From NCBI GenBank assembly GCA_025353765.1, contig JANXOD010000024.1:62001-126000 (forward strand): a DNA stretch of 64,000 nucleotides, in the 5' to 3' direction. The notes under the pieces are model-generated. The model did not search any database. It saw only the letters and a program-made list of their open reading frames with translations, and had not been told where the DNA came from. Positions 34,552-42,895 of the stretch are shown here, one piece after another; position 1 is the first letter of the stretch; each line of letters begins with the position of its first letter. Made by a program: the position numbers and the translations under genes. This DNA is from Sphingobacteriales bacterium (GTDB taxonomy: Bacteria; Bacteroidota; Bacteroidia; Sphingobacteriales; Sphingobacteriaceae).

Positions 34552-34626
34552 GTTAGAACAATGATACAAATATACTAAAAGTTTGCAAAATGAAAACTTT
34601 TATCGAATAGCTACTATACTATTCAT

Positions 34627-35073
34627 TCAAACATCCCAAGTATAAAAATTATGTTCCTGGTCCATAACAAATCCTGATCGGGGATAGAGATTGTTCCCTA
34701 TTTCATTCGATTTAGCAGTTTCTAACATTAATCCGCACGCTCCTGTTTGCTTACACAGGTCTTTGGCTTTATCAATTAGAGCAATGGAAAATCCTTTACC
34801 TCTGTAATCTGCATCTACAAACAAATCGTTAAGCAACCATAACCGCTTCATTCGGGTAGATGAAAATATGGGATAGAGTTGCGTAAATCCTGTCATTACG
34901 TTCGCCTCATCAAATGAAACGAAAATAACAGATTCATTCGCTGCCATCCGTTCTCTTAAAAAATCTTTTGCCGCATCTACGTCAGATGTCTTTTTATAGA
35001 AGACTCGGTATTTATCAAAAAGGATAGCTAATTCATCTAAGTCTTTAGTGGTGGCTTGTTCAATTCTAATCAT
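34627..35073 (-). CDS. GNAT-family N-acetyltransferase
   Basis: A 148-aa acetyl-CoA-dependent acetyltransferase with an N-terminal IRIEQATTKDLDELAILFDKYR and the acetyl-CoA loop DLFVDADYRGKGFSIALIDKA (motif A), followed by LMLETAKSNEIGNNLYPRSGF. Substrate unknown. The start is ATG 35073 (MIRIEQ); the frame continues upstream 24 codons into the spacer and end of the ggt gene, without GNAT homology. Located 31 bp downstream of ggt on the same strand. Confidence 0.88.
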   Translation of the reverse strand: MIRIEQATTKDLDELAILFDKYRVFYKKTSDVDAAKDFLRERMAANESVIFVSFDEANVMTGFTQLYPIFSSTRMKRLWLLNDLFVDADYRGKGFSIALIDKAKDLCKQTGACGLMLETAKSNEIGNNLYPRSGFVMDQEHNFYTWDV

Positions 35074-35104
35074 ACATGAATTTGTTTTTATTTTATTAAA
35101 CTTT

Positions 35105-36823
35105 CTACCAACCCAGCTTAGTATCATCACCTCTCGGATCTGCACCGCCCTGGTAATAACCCCATTTTGTTTTTAAAATGGCATCTACACGGCCAATGGG
35201 GCTGCGTTCCACTATTTTATAGCCTTTTTGCTGTAGTTTGATTTTGATTAAATTATCCAATGCATCCTTTTCAACAGCAACTTCATCGGGCAACCATTGG
35301 TGATGGAATTTTTTAGCATCCACAGCACCCTGCATACTTTTATCAAATTCAATAACATTTAAAATCGTTTGAAAAACGGAAGTAATAATAGTAGATCCTC
35401 CCGGTGTACCAATCACCATAAATAGGTCACCATTCTTTTCGACAATAGTCGGTGTCATGGAACTCAGCATTCGTTTATTCGGTGATATTGAATTGGCTTC
35501 GCCACCTACTAAACCATACATATTCGGAGTTCCGGGTTTTACAGAGAAATCATCCATCTCATCATTCAACAGAAAACCTGCCCCTTTTACAAACACTTTC
35601 GATCCGTAAGAATTATTTAATGTGGTGGTGATAGAAACTGCATTTCCATCTTGATCTACAATAGAAAAATGAGTGGTTTGATCGCTTTCCTTTGGCGTTG
35701 CATCACCTGCTTTTACATCACTGCTTAAAGTGGCTTTATTCCAGTTAAAATCCTTCATCCGCGAAAGCGAATAATTAGGTGTTAATAATTGTTGTTGCGG
35801 AACTTTATAAAAATCAGGATCACCCATATGTGTGGCACGATCTGCATATACTCTCCGCTCTGCTTCTACTATCAACTGAACGGTAGAATCTGAATTAAAG
35901 CCCCAACGCTTAAGCGGATAAGGCTCTACAGAATATAATAACTGCAATAATGCAATACCACCACTGGATGGCGGAGGCATGGTAATAATTTTATATCCTT
36001 TGTAATTGCCTATAACAGGTGTTCGCCATATAGATTGATAATTTTTAAGATCATCTTTAGTCATGATACCACCGCCTGATTTCATTTCGGCTACGATATA
36101 ATCAGCAACTTTACCGGTATAAAATCCATCCCGGCCTTTATCACGGATTAACTCTAATGTTATGGCCAGATCTTCCTGAATTAGAAGGTCTCCTGCATTC
36201 CATTGGGTGGAGTTTATTAAATAATTTTTACCCGGATTGTATTTAATGAATTCTTGTTTATTTCTATTCAGTTCACCTGCTTGTTTTTCTGTAAGAGAAA
36301 AGCCTTTCCTGGCCAGATCTAAAGCTGGTTGGACCACTTCTGACCAAGTTAATTTGCCATATTTTTGATGAGCTTTGACCATCCCATCCACACTTCCCGG
36401 AACGCCTGCAGCTAACTGACCATATAAACTTTTATCGGTGATTACATTTCCGACTGAGTCTAAATACATATCCCGGTTTGCTTTTTTGGGAGCTTTTTCG
36501 CGATAATCTAACGTTACTGTTTGTCCGTCTTTAGAACGATAAACCATAAAACCACCTCCGCCAATATTGCCTGCATTGGGATAAACTACGGCTAAAGCAA
36601 ACTGAATAGCAACTGCGGCGTCAATGGCACTTCCACCTTTTTTAAGAATTTCTAATCCCACTTTTGAACCAAAAGTATGCGCTGTAACCACCATCCCATT
36701 TTTAAATTCTCCACTATTATTTTTTCCTAACTGTCCGCTTACGCAGGAAGAAAAAAGAACAGCGCTAAGAAAAGTAGCTACTAAAGTCCTATTAAGCCGA
36801 TTAAACTTTAACCTGTTCTGCAT
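35105..36823 (-). CDS. ggt: Gamma-glutamyltransferase lipoprotein
   Basis: A 572-aa N-terminal-nucleophile hydrolase that transfers or hydrolyses the gamma-glutamyl group of glutathione, in the periplasm or on the membrane. The signal segment ends in the lipobox LFSSC (Cys27). The precursor should self-cleave before the catalytic Thr383 in QTTHFSIVDQDGNAVSITTTLN. The large-subunit block GNIGGGGFMVYRSKDG and the small-subunit block GYGLSSMTPT-like MLSSMTPTIVEKNGDLFMVIGTPGGS are present. Its start overlaps the 3' end of the acyl-CoA ligase gene by 23 bp, so both are probably one transcript. Confidence 0.95.
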   Translation of the reverse strand: MQNRLKFNRLNRTLVATFLSAVLFSSCVSGQLGKNNSGEFKNGMVVTAHTFGSKVGLEILKKGGSAIDAAVAIQFALAVVYPNAGNIGGGGFMVYRSKDGQTVTLDYREKAPKKANRDMYLDSVGNVITDKSLYGQLAAGVPGSVDGMVKAHQKYGKLTWSEVVQPALDLARKGFSLTEKQAGELNRNKQEFIKYNPGKNYLINSTQWNAGDLLIQEDLAITLELIRDKGRDGFYTGKVADYIVAEMKSGGGIMTKDDLKNYQSIWRTPVIGNYKGYKIITMPPPSSGGIALLQLLYSVEPYPLKRWGFNSDSTVQLIVEAERRVYADRATHMGDPDFYKVPQQQLLTPNYSLSRMKDFNWNKATLSSDVKAGDATPKESDQTTHFSIVDQDGNAVSITTTLNNSYGSKVFVKGAGFLLNDEMDDFSVKPGTPNMYGLVGGEANSISPNKRMLSSMTPTIVEKNGDLFMVIGTPGGSTIITSVFQTILNVIEFDKSMQGAVDAKKFHHQWLPDEVAVEKDALDNLIKIKLQQKGYKIVERSPIGRVDAILKTKWGYYQGGADPRGDDTKLGW

Positions 36824-38582
36824 TTCTATATATTTTTTCGATGAGTGCTTTATTTTTTTCGAGGATTACTTTACGTTTAAAGCTGAGTTTAGGAGTTAAT
36901 TCACCTCCTTCAATACTCCATTCTGTAGGTAATAATTCGAATTTCTTAACCTGCTCCCAGTGTCCGAAGTTTTGATTATAACGGTCAATTTCTGATTGAA
37001 TTTTATCTATAACCTGCTTGTTCTTTATTATTTCTACATTAGAAAAGAAAGGAATATTCATTTTAGCACACCAATCTTTTAAAGCCGGGAAAGCAGGAAC
37101 TATTAGTGCTGATGGAAAGCGTTCATTCTCGCCCAAAACCATTACCTGCTCAATAAATAAAGATTCTTTATATTTATTTTCCAGGGTTTGCGGGGCTATA
37201 TATTTTCCGCCTGCTGTTTTAAACATCTCTTTTTTACGGTCTGTAATGCGCAGATATTTACCATCAACCATTTCTCCAATATCTCCTGTATAAAAAAATC
37301 CATCCTGATCAATTACTTCGGCAGTCAGGTCCGGACGATTATAATACCCTTTCATCACATTGGGACCTTTACATAAAATTTCACCATCCGGAGCTATTTT
37401 TACTTGCAGATGTTCGATAGGTTTACCAACAGTACCAAATTTTGCATCACCCTTTTTTAAACTATTAACTGCAATTACCGGTGATGTTTCTGTTAAGCCA
37501 TAACCTTCTAATACTGGCATTCCGGCTGCCCAAAACACACGGGCTAAACGAGGCTGCAATGCTGCACCACCAGATACAAGTGCCAATATATTTCCCCCCA
37601 AAGCTTCTCTCCATTTGTTAAAAATGAGTTTATTGGCAATTTTTAACTGCATTTCATACCACCATCCATTTGTGCCATCCGTTTCATATTTAAGGCCGAG
37701 ATTTAATGCCCAGAAAAACATTTTTCTCTTTAGGCCGGTTAACTCTGTCCCTTTGGCTACAATACGATCATATACTTTTTCCAGTAAGCGGGGTACTGTG
37801 GTAAATCCATGTGGTTTAACTTCAACTATGTCGGCAACAATGGTATCCATGTTTTCTGCATAATACACTGAAATTCCTAAATAGAAATACATATACACTA
37901 CCATTCTCTCAAAAATATGCGATAAAGGAAGAAAACTAAGTGCTTTAGAAAATCCAGGTGGATACAAAATACAGGAAGCTAATACATTACTTATCAAATT
38001 ATCATGAGTAAGCATCACTCCTTTGGGTGTTCCCGTAGTGCCGGATGTATAAATGAGCGTAAGCAGATCGTCTGGTTTAATCTGATCCCGGTAGGTATTT
38101 AAATCTATATCCTGATTTTTATTTCCTAGTTCAACTAAATCTTTCCAATTTGGTATACCAGCAATGATATCAAAACTATAAATTTTAATTTCTGTTTCGA
38201 GAGTGAGAATAACCTTGCTTAACTTATCATAAGAAATTTGATCTGATACAAATATGGTTTTCACACCGGCATCTTTTAATATAAACTTAATATCATTTTC
38301 TCCTAATGTTGGATACATGGGTACCTGAGTAGCGCCGGTTTGCATAATGCCGAAATCGCAAATATTCCACTCGGGGCGATTGGCTGACATAATGGCTATT
38401 TTGTCATCTTTTTTAACTCCTGATTTTATTAGTCCCCTACTAACTGCATCTGCTAATTGCAAAAACTCCTCTGTATTATATTTAACCCATATCCCATTTT
38501 GTTTACTGGCAACAAAATCATCTTTTTGGTAATTATCTTTAGAATGCTGCAAAAGATCGAAAACACGGGATACAATAGCCAT
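36801..38582 (-). CDS. Long-chain fatty-acid-CoA ligase (AMP-forming), FAA1/FadD15 type
   Basis: A 593-aa ANL-superfamily enzyme activating fatty acids with ATP and CoA. The P-loop LIYTSGTTGTPKGVMLTH (about 172-189), the gate motif SGGAALQPRLARVFWAAG and EGYGLTETSP, the hinge YLRITDRKKEMFKTAGGKYIAP and the conserved FYTGDIGE are all clear. It resembles the membrane-associated AMP-dependent synthetases of the FAA1 group. The enzyme would supply acyl-CoA for the beta-oxidation operon at 22231-28664. Directly upstream of ggt with overlap. Confidence 0.95.
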   Translation of the reverse strand: MAIVSRVFDLLQHSKDNYQKDDFVASKQNGIWVKYNTEEFLQLADAVSRGLIKSGVKKDDKIAIMSANRPEWNICDFGIMQTGATQVPMYPTLGENDIKFILKDAGVKTIFVSDQISYDKLSKVILTLETEIKIYSFDIIAGIPNWKDLVELGNKNQDIDLNTYRDQIKPDDLLTLIYTSGTTGTPKGVMLTHDNLISNVLASCILYPPGFSKALSFLPLSHIFERMVVYMYFYLGISVYYAENMDTIVADIVEVKPHGFTTVPRLLEKVYDRIVAKGTELTGLKRKMFFWALNLGLKYETDGTNGWWYEMQLKIANKLIFNKWREALGGNILALVSGGAALQPRLARVFWAAGMPVLEGYGLTETSPVIAVNSLKKGDAKFGTVGKPIEHLQVKIAPDGEILCKGPNVMKGYYNRPDLTAEVIDQDGFFYTGDIGEMVDGKYLRITDRKKEMFKTAGGKYIAPQTLENKYKESLFIEQVMVLGENERFPSALIVPAFPALKDWCAKMNIPFFSNVEIIKNKQVIDKIQSEIDRYNQNFGHWEQVKKFELLPTEWSIEGGELTPKLSFKRKVILEKNKALIEKIYRNAEQVKV

Positions 38583-38866
38583 ATAGCAATAAATCTTAAT
38601 ATTAGGGGCTCAGCAATTTAACTTAAAAATACGGTCCAATCAATATTAAAAATCAAATTTGCTTATAATTATAATTTAAAAATACAAATTGGTTTTTAGT
38701 CTAAATAATTTCATCTTACATAATTTTCTTAACTGTTGATCGTTAGAAATTTGATTGTATTTGAAATATAGAAGACTATAATTATTAACAATTAAAAATA
38801 ATTCTAAAACAATTCCTTCCTTGGCATTGTATTTGAAAAACAGGGTTAAATATAAAAAGCACAATT

Positions 38867-39346
38867 ATGAAAAAATTAGTTTTACTTGGTTTAACTGCAA
38901 CCATTATTTTATTGTCGCAAACGGAAACGAAAGCACAACAAACATATAAAAATGCATTGGGTGGAAGGTTAGGTTTTGCAAATGGGATTACTTTTAAAAC
39001 ATTTGTAGCTCCGAATAAGGCCTTAGATTTTATACTAAATTTCCAGTCGAAGGAGGATGTGAATACGTTCCGCTTTACAGGTTTATATGAGATACACAAT
39101 CCAATAAATAATGCAGCGGGATTAAAATGGTATTATGGTATAGGTGGTACTCTTGGATCTTATAAATATAAATATGCTGATAATGGAGAACTTTATGCAA
39201 GTTTGGACGGGGTATTAGGTTTAGATTATAAGTTTAATGGAGCTCCTATCAATATGTCCTTAGACTGGAAACCTGCTTTTGAAGTTGCACCGAATTCGGG
39301 ATTTGATTCTGAAGGTTTTGGTTTATCTATACGTTTTACTTTTTAG
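38867..39346 (+). CDS. Small outer-membrane beta-barrel-like protein
   Basis: A 159-aa protein with signal peptide (KKLVLLGLTATIILLSQTETKAQ) and eight or so amphipathic strands (YKNALGGRLGFANGITF, LDFILNFQSK, GLKWYYGIGGTLGSY), ending in GFGLSIRFTF with a terminal Phe as found in outer-membrane barrels. It belongs to the general small OmpW/OmpA-barrel-like group of Bacteroidota, function unknown. Single-gene unit, with a perfect terminator 14 bp after its stop. Confidence 0.8.
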   Translation: MKKLVLLGLTATIILLSQTETKAQQTYKNALGGRLGFANGITFKTFVAPNKALDFILNFQSKEDVNTFRFTGLYEIHNPINNAAGLKWYYGIGGTLGSYKYKYADNGELYASLDGVLGLDYKFNGAPINMSLDWKPAFEVAPNSGFDSEGFGLSIRFTF

Positions 39347-39360
39347 AAAGTATAATCTAC

Positions 39361-39403
39361 AAAAAGAAAGGCGAGCTATAAAAAATAGCTCGCCTTTCTT
39401 TTT
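39361..39403. terminator. Bidirectional terminator
   Basis: A perfect 19-bp stem (AAAAAGAAAGGCGAGCTAT at 39361-39379 and its complement at 39385-39403) with a 5-nt loop, ending in T-runs on both strands, between convergent genes. Confidence 0.93.
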
Positions 39404-39418
39404 GATAAGCTTTCCAGC

Positions 39419-41218
39419 TTATAGTTTTAGCCATCTTTTACGAACTATTAGTTGTTCTGCATTTGCATTTTCTAACAAATTCATCTTAAATTTCGCATTC
39501 GGATTTTTAATTAATGTTACCTCTATATTTTGCAAGTTTCCATCACGATTAATTAATAAAGTAACCCTATCTCCTGCTTTTTTAGAAGCGATTGCTTTAT
39601 CAATATCATCTACACGGAAACCATCTATACCTATAATCTCATCATTTACATTCAAGCCTCCAATCCAGGCTGCTGTACCACGGGCAACACCAGTAATTGT
39701 AAGTTTGCCATCTTTTAACGCTGTTATCGCACCTAAATAAGGTTCATTTCTAAGAGGAGCTTCATCAGTTAACGATAATCCTGCATAACCTAAATACGAA
39801 TTGTATTCTATCTGTTTTGTCCCATTAACGTAATCATTATAAATTTTATCAAATGACTTACCCGCTATCTTCTCGGCCATAGCTTTAAATTCTCCATCGG
39901 TATAACCACGACCAAGTTTTACATAATACTCATCATACATTGCTTTCATAACCTCATCCAACCCGAATTTCCCTTTTGTGGCATTAATTATTTCCAGGTC
40001 CATAATCATAGCGATCATTGAACCTTTATCATAATAAGATATGGTTGAGTTTTTAGAATTTTCATTTGGACGATACTGTTTAATCCAGGCATCAAAGCTG
40101 GATTGGCTAACAGGTTGAACCCGATTTCCTGGCTGATTTTCTACTGTATTTATAGAATTCGATAGCATGGCCAAATACTCATCTGTCGTAAAAAACCCGG
40201 CACGTTTAACTATCAGGTTATCATAATAGGCGGTGAAACCTTCTGCAATCCATAAGTTGGTTGTATAGTTTTCGGCATCATAATCAAAGGGGCCTAAAGC
40301 AATGGGACGTAAGCGCTTTACATTCCATAAATGGAAGTACTCATGCGCAACTAGTTCTAAAAAAGATTTATGTCCTGGTTCTGTAGAATAATTATTGCGG
40401 GAGGCGCCTAAAACAGTAGAGTTTAAATGCTCCAAACCTCCTCCCCCGCTATTATAATTATGCACAATAAACACATAATGTTTATTAGGATTTACTCCGA
40501 AAACGGTAGTTTCCTCTTCTATAATTTTGGGCATATCAACCTTCAAACGCTCCTTATCATAATTACCTCCGCCATACATGGCTACTTCATGCCTAACTCC
40601 GGCTGCATTAAACTCAAACACATCCTGGTTACCAACTTCTATGGGCGAATCAAATAAAATATCGAAATCAGGAGCTATAAAAGTATTTTCCTTACCTGCG
40701 ATTTTTTCTAAACCGGTTGAAATTTTAGTCCATGCTTTAAAAGGTTTAATAGTAACTGTTGCGGGTTGCTTTGTTTCTCCTGCCAAATACATAAATATTC
40801 CTGTTGGAGATAAAAAGGCATGAGAAGCATCTACAAAGCTGGTACGTACAGAAGCTTCGAATGCATACACGCGATAGCTAATTTTTATTTTTTCATTCTT
40901 TTGAGTGTTTATGCGCCAGGTATTTTTATTAATCTTTTCTGTTACAAGCACATTTCCGTTTAAGCCTGAGGCTGTAAAGCCTTCCACATTTTTAGCAAAT
41001 TCTCTGATCAAATATGAGCCTGGCGCCCATACAGGCATTTTTACTTCTATCTGGTCTTTTTTTATTCCGGAAATTTCCATTTCAACATCTACATAATGTG
41101 CTTGAGGTTCTGAAAAAGAAACTCCAAAAGCAATTTTATTCTGCGCATTAGCTGCTGTTGTTATAATTGCCATAAAAATTATTGGGATTAGATATCTTAA
41201 TCTGGTTACTATATTCAT
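39419..41218 (-). CDS. M61 family metallopeptidase with PDZ domain
   Basis: A 599-aa exported peptidase of the glycyl-aminopeptidase (M61) family. After a signal peptide (IPIIFMAIITTAANAQ) comes the M61 N-terminal beta domain (MPVWAPGSYLIREFAKNVEGF), the zinc-binding HEYFH at 292-296 in LVAHEYFHLWNVKRLRP, the third ligand Glu in WIAEGFTAYYDNL, and the catalytic-domain FDEVM-like GKFGLDEVMKAMYDEY. A PDZ domain is at the C-terminus (about 480-575: IGGLNVNDEIIGIDGFRVDD). Cleaves N-terminal glycine-rich peptides in relatives. Divergent from the MarR gene at 41343. Confidence 0.95.
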   Translation of the reverse strand: MNIVTRLRYLIPIIFMAIITTAANAQNKIAFGVSFSEPQAHYVDVEMEISGIKKDQIEVKMPVWAPGSYLIREFAKNVEGFTASGLNGNVLVTEKINKNTWRINTQKNEKIKISYRVYAFEASVRTSFVDASHAFLSPTGIFMYLAGETKQPATVTIKPFKAWTKISTGLEKIAGKENTFIAPDFDILFDSPIEVGNQDVFEFNAAGVRHEVAMYGGGNYDKERLKVDMPKIIEEETTVFGVNPNKHYVFIVHNYNSGGGGLEHLNSTVLGASRNNYSTEPGHKSFLELVAHEYFHLWNVKRLRPIALGPFDYDAENYTTNLWIAEGFTAYYDNLIVKRAGFFTTDEYLAMLSNSINTVENQPGNRVQPVSQSSFDAWIKQYRPNENSKNSTISYYDKGSMIAMIMDLEIINATKGKFGLDEVMKAMYDEYYVKLGRGYTDGEFKAMAEKIAGKSFDKIYNDYVNGTKQIEYNSYLGYAGLSLTDEAPLRNEPYLGAITALKDGKLTITGVARGTAAWIGGLNVNDEIIGIDGFRVDDIDKAIASKKAGDRVTLLINRDGNLQNIEVTLIKNPNAKFKMNLLENANAEQLIVRKRWLKL

Positions 41219-41293
41219 TTTATTTTTTTGCTTATAACAAAAGTAATTCTAAATAGATTGCCTATAAACAGAAAAAACATTTTGTTGTAAAAT

Positions 41294-41310
41294 AGTTGTC
41301 CATATCAACT
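41294..41310. promoter_or_regulatory. Candidate MarR operator upstream of the efflux operon
   Basis: An inverted repeat AGTTG-N7-CAACT (41294-41310) lies 32 bp before the ATG of the MarR gene, in the divergent gap with the M61 peptidase gene. Position and symmetry suit an autoregulatory site. Confidence 0.45.
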
Positions 41311-41342
41311 GTTATTAAACTATACTAATATATTTGAGTCAC

Positions 41343-41804
41343 ATGAATATGGAAGAATCTATTGCGCACTCATTAATAGCTGTAAGCAAAAAATACTTGA
41401 GTGCATTTTCCCGACGGATAGCAGACTTACCTTTAGATAGGTATCAATATGTTTTGCTATTAATTGATGAACATGCCCAGAATTTAACGCAAAAAGCCCT
41501 TGCCGAGTTAATGCTGGTTGATAAATCATATATGGTTATTATACTTGATTATTTAACCGAAAAAGGATATGTAGTGCGGGAAAAAAATCCCGATGATCGC
41601 AGGGAACAGATCGTAAGACTTACTGATAAAGCAAGAACCGATGTCCCTGTTATAAAAAAAGCTATCTCAGATTTAAATAATAAATCTTTACAAAATCTAA
41701 CTAAAGATCAAATAGCAATATTTAATGAAGTTTTACAGGCCATGCATCATAATCTATCAGACAGCGTTCCAACAGAAATAAGGTTCGACTTTAAAAAATT
41801 ATAA
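41343..41804 (+). CDS. MarR-family transcriptional regulator of the RND operon
   Basis: A 153-aa winged-helix protein: LPLDRYQYVLLLIDEH, NLTQKALAELMLVDKSYMVIILDYLTEKGYVVREKNPDDRRE (recognition helix plus wing) and a C-terminal dimer helix. ATG 41343 (MNMEES) is chosen; a TTG three codons earlier is less likely. Eight bp before the adaptor gene. Probably represses the efflux operon until a drug or membrane ligand binds; inferred from context. Confidence 0.9.
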   Translation: MNMEESIAHSLIAVSKKYLSAFSRRIADLPLDRYQYVLLLIDEHAQNLTQKALAELMLVDKSYMVIILDYLTEKGYVVREKNPDDRREQIVRLTDKARTDVPVIKKAISDLNNKSLQNLTKDQIAIFNEVLQAMHHNLSDSVPTEIRFDFKKL

Positions 41805-41811
41805 TTAATAT

Positions 41812-42891
41812 ATGAAGACTAAGTACATTGTTTACACTCTCTTTTTCATCGCATTAGGCTTTTTGGTTGCTTACCGGATATCAAAAAGTAAAACTCCAGA
41901 TAAAGGTGCAACTGGTATGGGGAGCCCAGGCAAAGGTGGTCCCATGCCATCAATACGTGTAAATGGGATTGTGGTTAAAACAGAAAGTTTTTCCAGTTCA
42001 CTTTCCGTATCAGGTTCAATAGAAGCAAATGAGCAGGTAGAGCTACATAGCGAAATTTCTGGATTAGTAACAGGAATTTATTTTACGGAAGGTAGTAATG
42101 TAAGTAAAGGCCAGTTATTACTAAAAATTAACGATAAGGAATTACAAGCTCAACTTTCGCAGGCCCTTACAAAGCAACAATTAGCTTCAGAAAGCGAGTA
42201 TAGGGCAGGCATGTTACTTAAGAAAGAAGCCATTAGTAAAGAAGAATATGACGTAGCGCTTGCTGATCTTCGGTCATTACAGTCGCAAACTCAATTAATA
42301 CGTGCACAACTATCTAAAACACAAATAAGAGCAGCTTTCAGTGGGAAAATCGGGTTGCGCTCTGTTTCTGTAGGAGAATACCTTACACCCACCGTAACTA
42401 TTGCGAACTTAGTAAATATCAATCCTGTTAAAATCACGTTTTCAATACCAGAAAAATACTCAAAACAAGTTCTTGTAAACACACCATTATCGTTTACAGT
42501 TTCAGGTTCAACAAAAACACACACAGCAACCATATTTGCTATTGAACCGGCTATTGATATGTCTACCCGTACCCTGCAACTTAAAGCAAGGGCGTCTAAT
42601 ATAAGTGGAGATTTACTTCCCGGCTCTTTTGCCAAGATTGATTTGCCTCTATCTAATATTAGCAATGCAATACTTATCCCTACAGAAGCTATCATTCCGG
42701 TACTAAAAGGTAAAAAAGTATTTGTAAGTAATCATGGTAAAGCTAAAGAAGTGATGATTGAAACCGGAACACGTACAGAAAAATCAGTATTAGTAACCTC
42801 TGGTTTAAGTGTAGGAGACACCGTATTAACCACCGGAATGATGTCATTAAAAACAGATGCCCCCGTAAAAATTAAAGTAATTACGAACTAA
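41812..42891 (+). CDS. RND efflux periplasmic adaptor subunit
   Basis: A 359-aa membrane-fusion protein. It starts with one membrane anchor (YIVYTLFFIALGFLVAYRI), then a Gly/Pro-rich linker, the lipoyl-like half-motifs (VELHSEISGLVTGIYFTEGSNVSKGQLLLKI) around a helical hairpin (LQAQLSQALTKQQLASESEYR...), the beta-barrel domain (IRAAFSGKIGLRSVSVGEYLTP) and a C-terminal membrane-proximal domain. It links the inner-membrane pump and TolC. Separated from the MarR gene by 7 bp and from the pump gene by 4 bp. Confidence 0.95.
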   Translation: MKTKYIVYTLFFIALGFLVAYRISKSKTPDKGATGMGSPGKGGPMPSIRVNGIVVKTESFSSSLSVSGSIEANEQVELHSEISGLVTGIYFTEGSNVSKGQLLLKINDKELQAQLSQALTKQQLASESEYRAGMLLKKEAISKEEYDVALADLRSLQSQTQLIRAQLSKTQIRAAFSGKIGLRSVSVGEYLTPTVTIANLVNINPVKITFSIPEKYSKQVLVNTPLSFTVSGSTKTHTATIFAIEPAIDMSTRTLQLKARASNISGDLLPGSFAKIDLPLSNISNAILIPTEAIIPVLKGKKVFVSNHGKAKEVMIETGTRTEKSVLVTSGLSVGDTVLTTGMMSLKTDAPVKIKVITN

Positions 42892-42895
42892 AATA

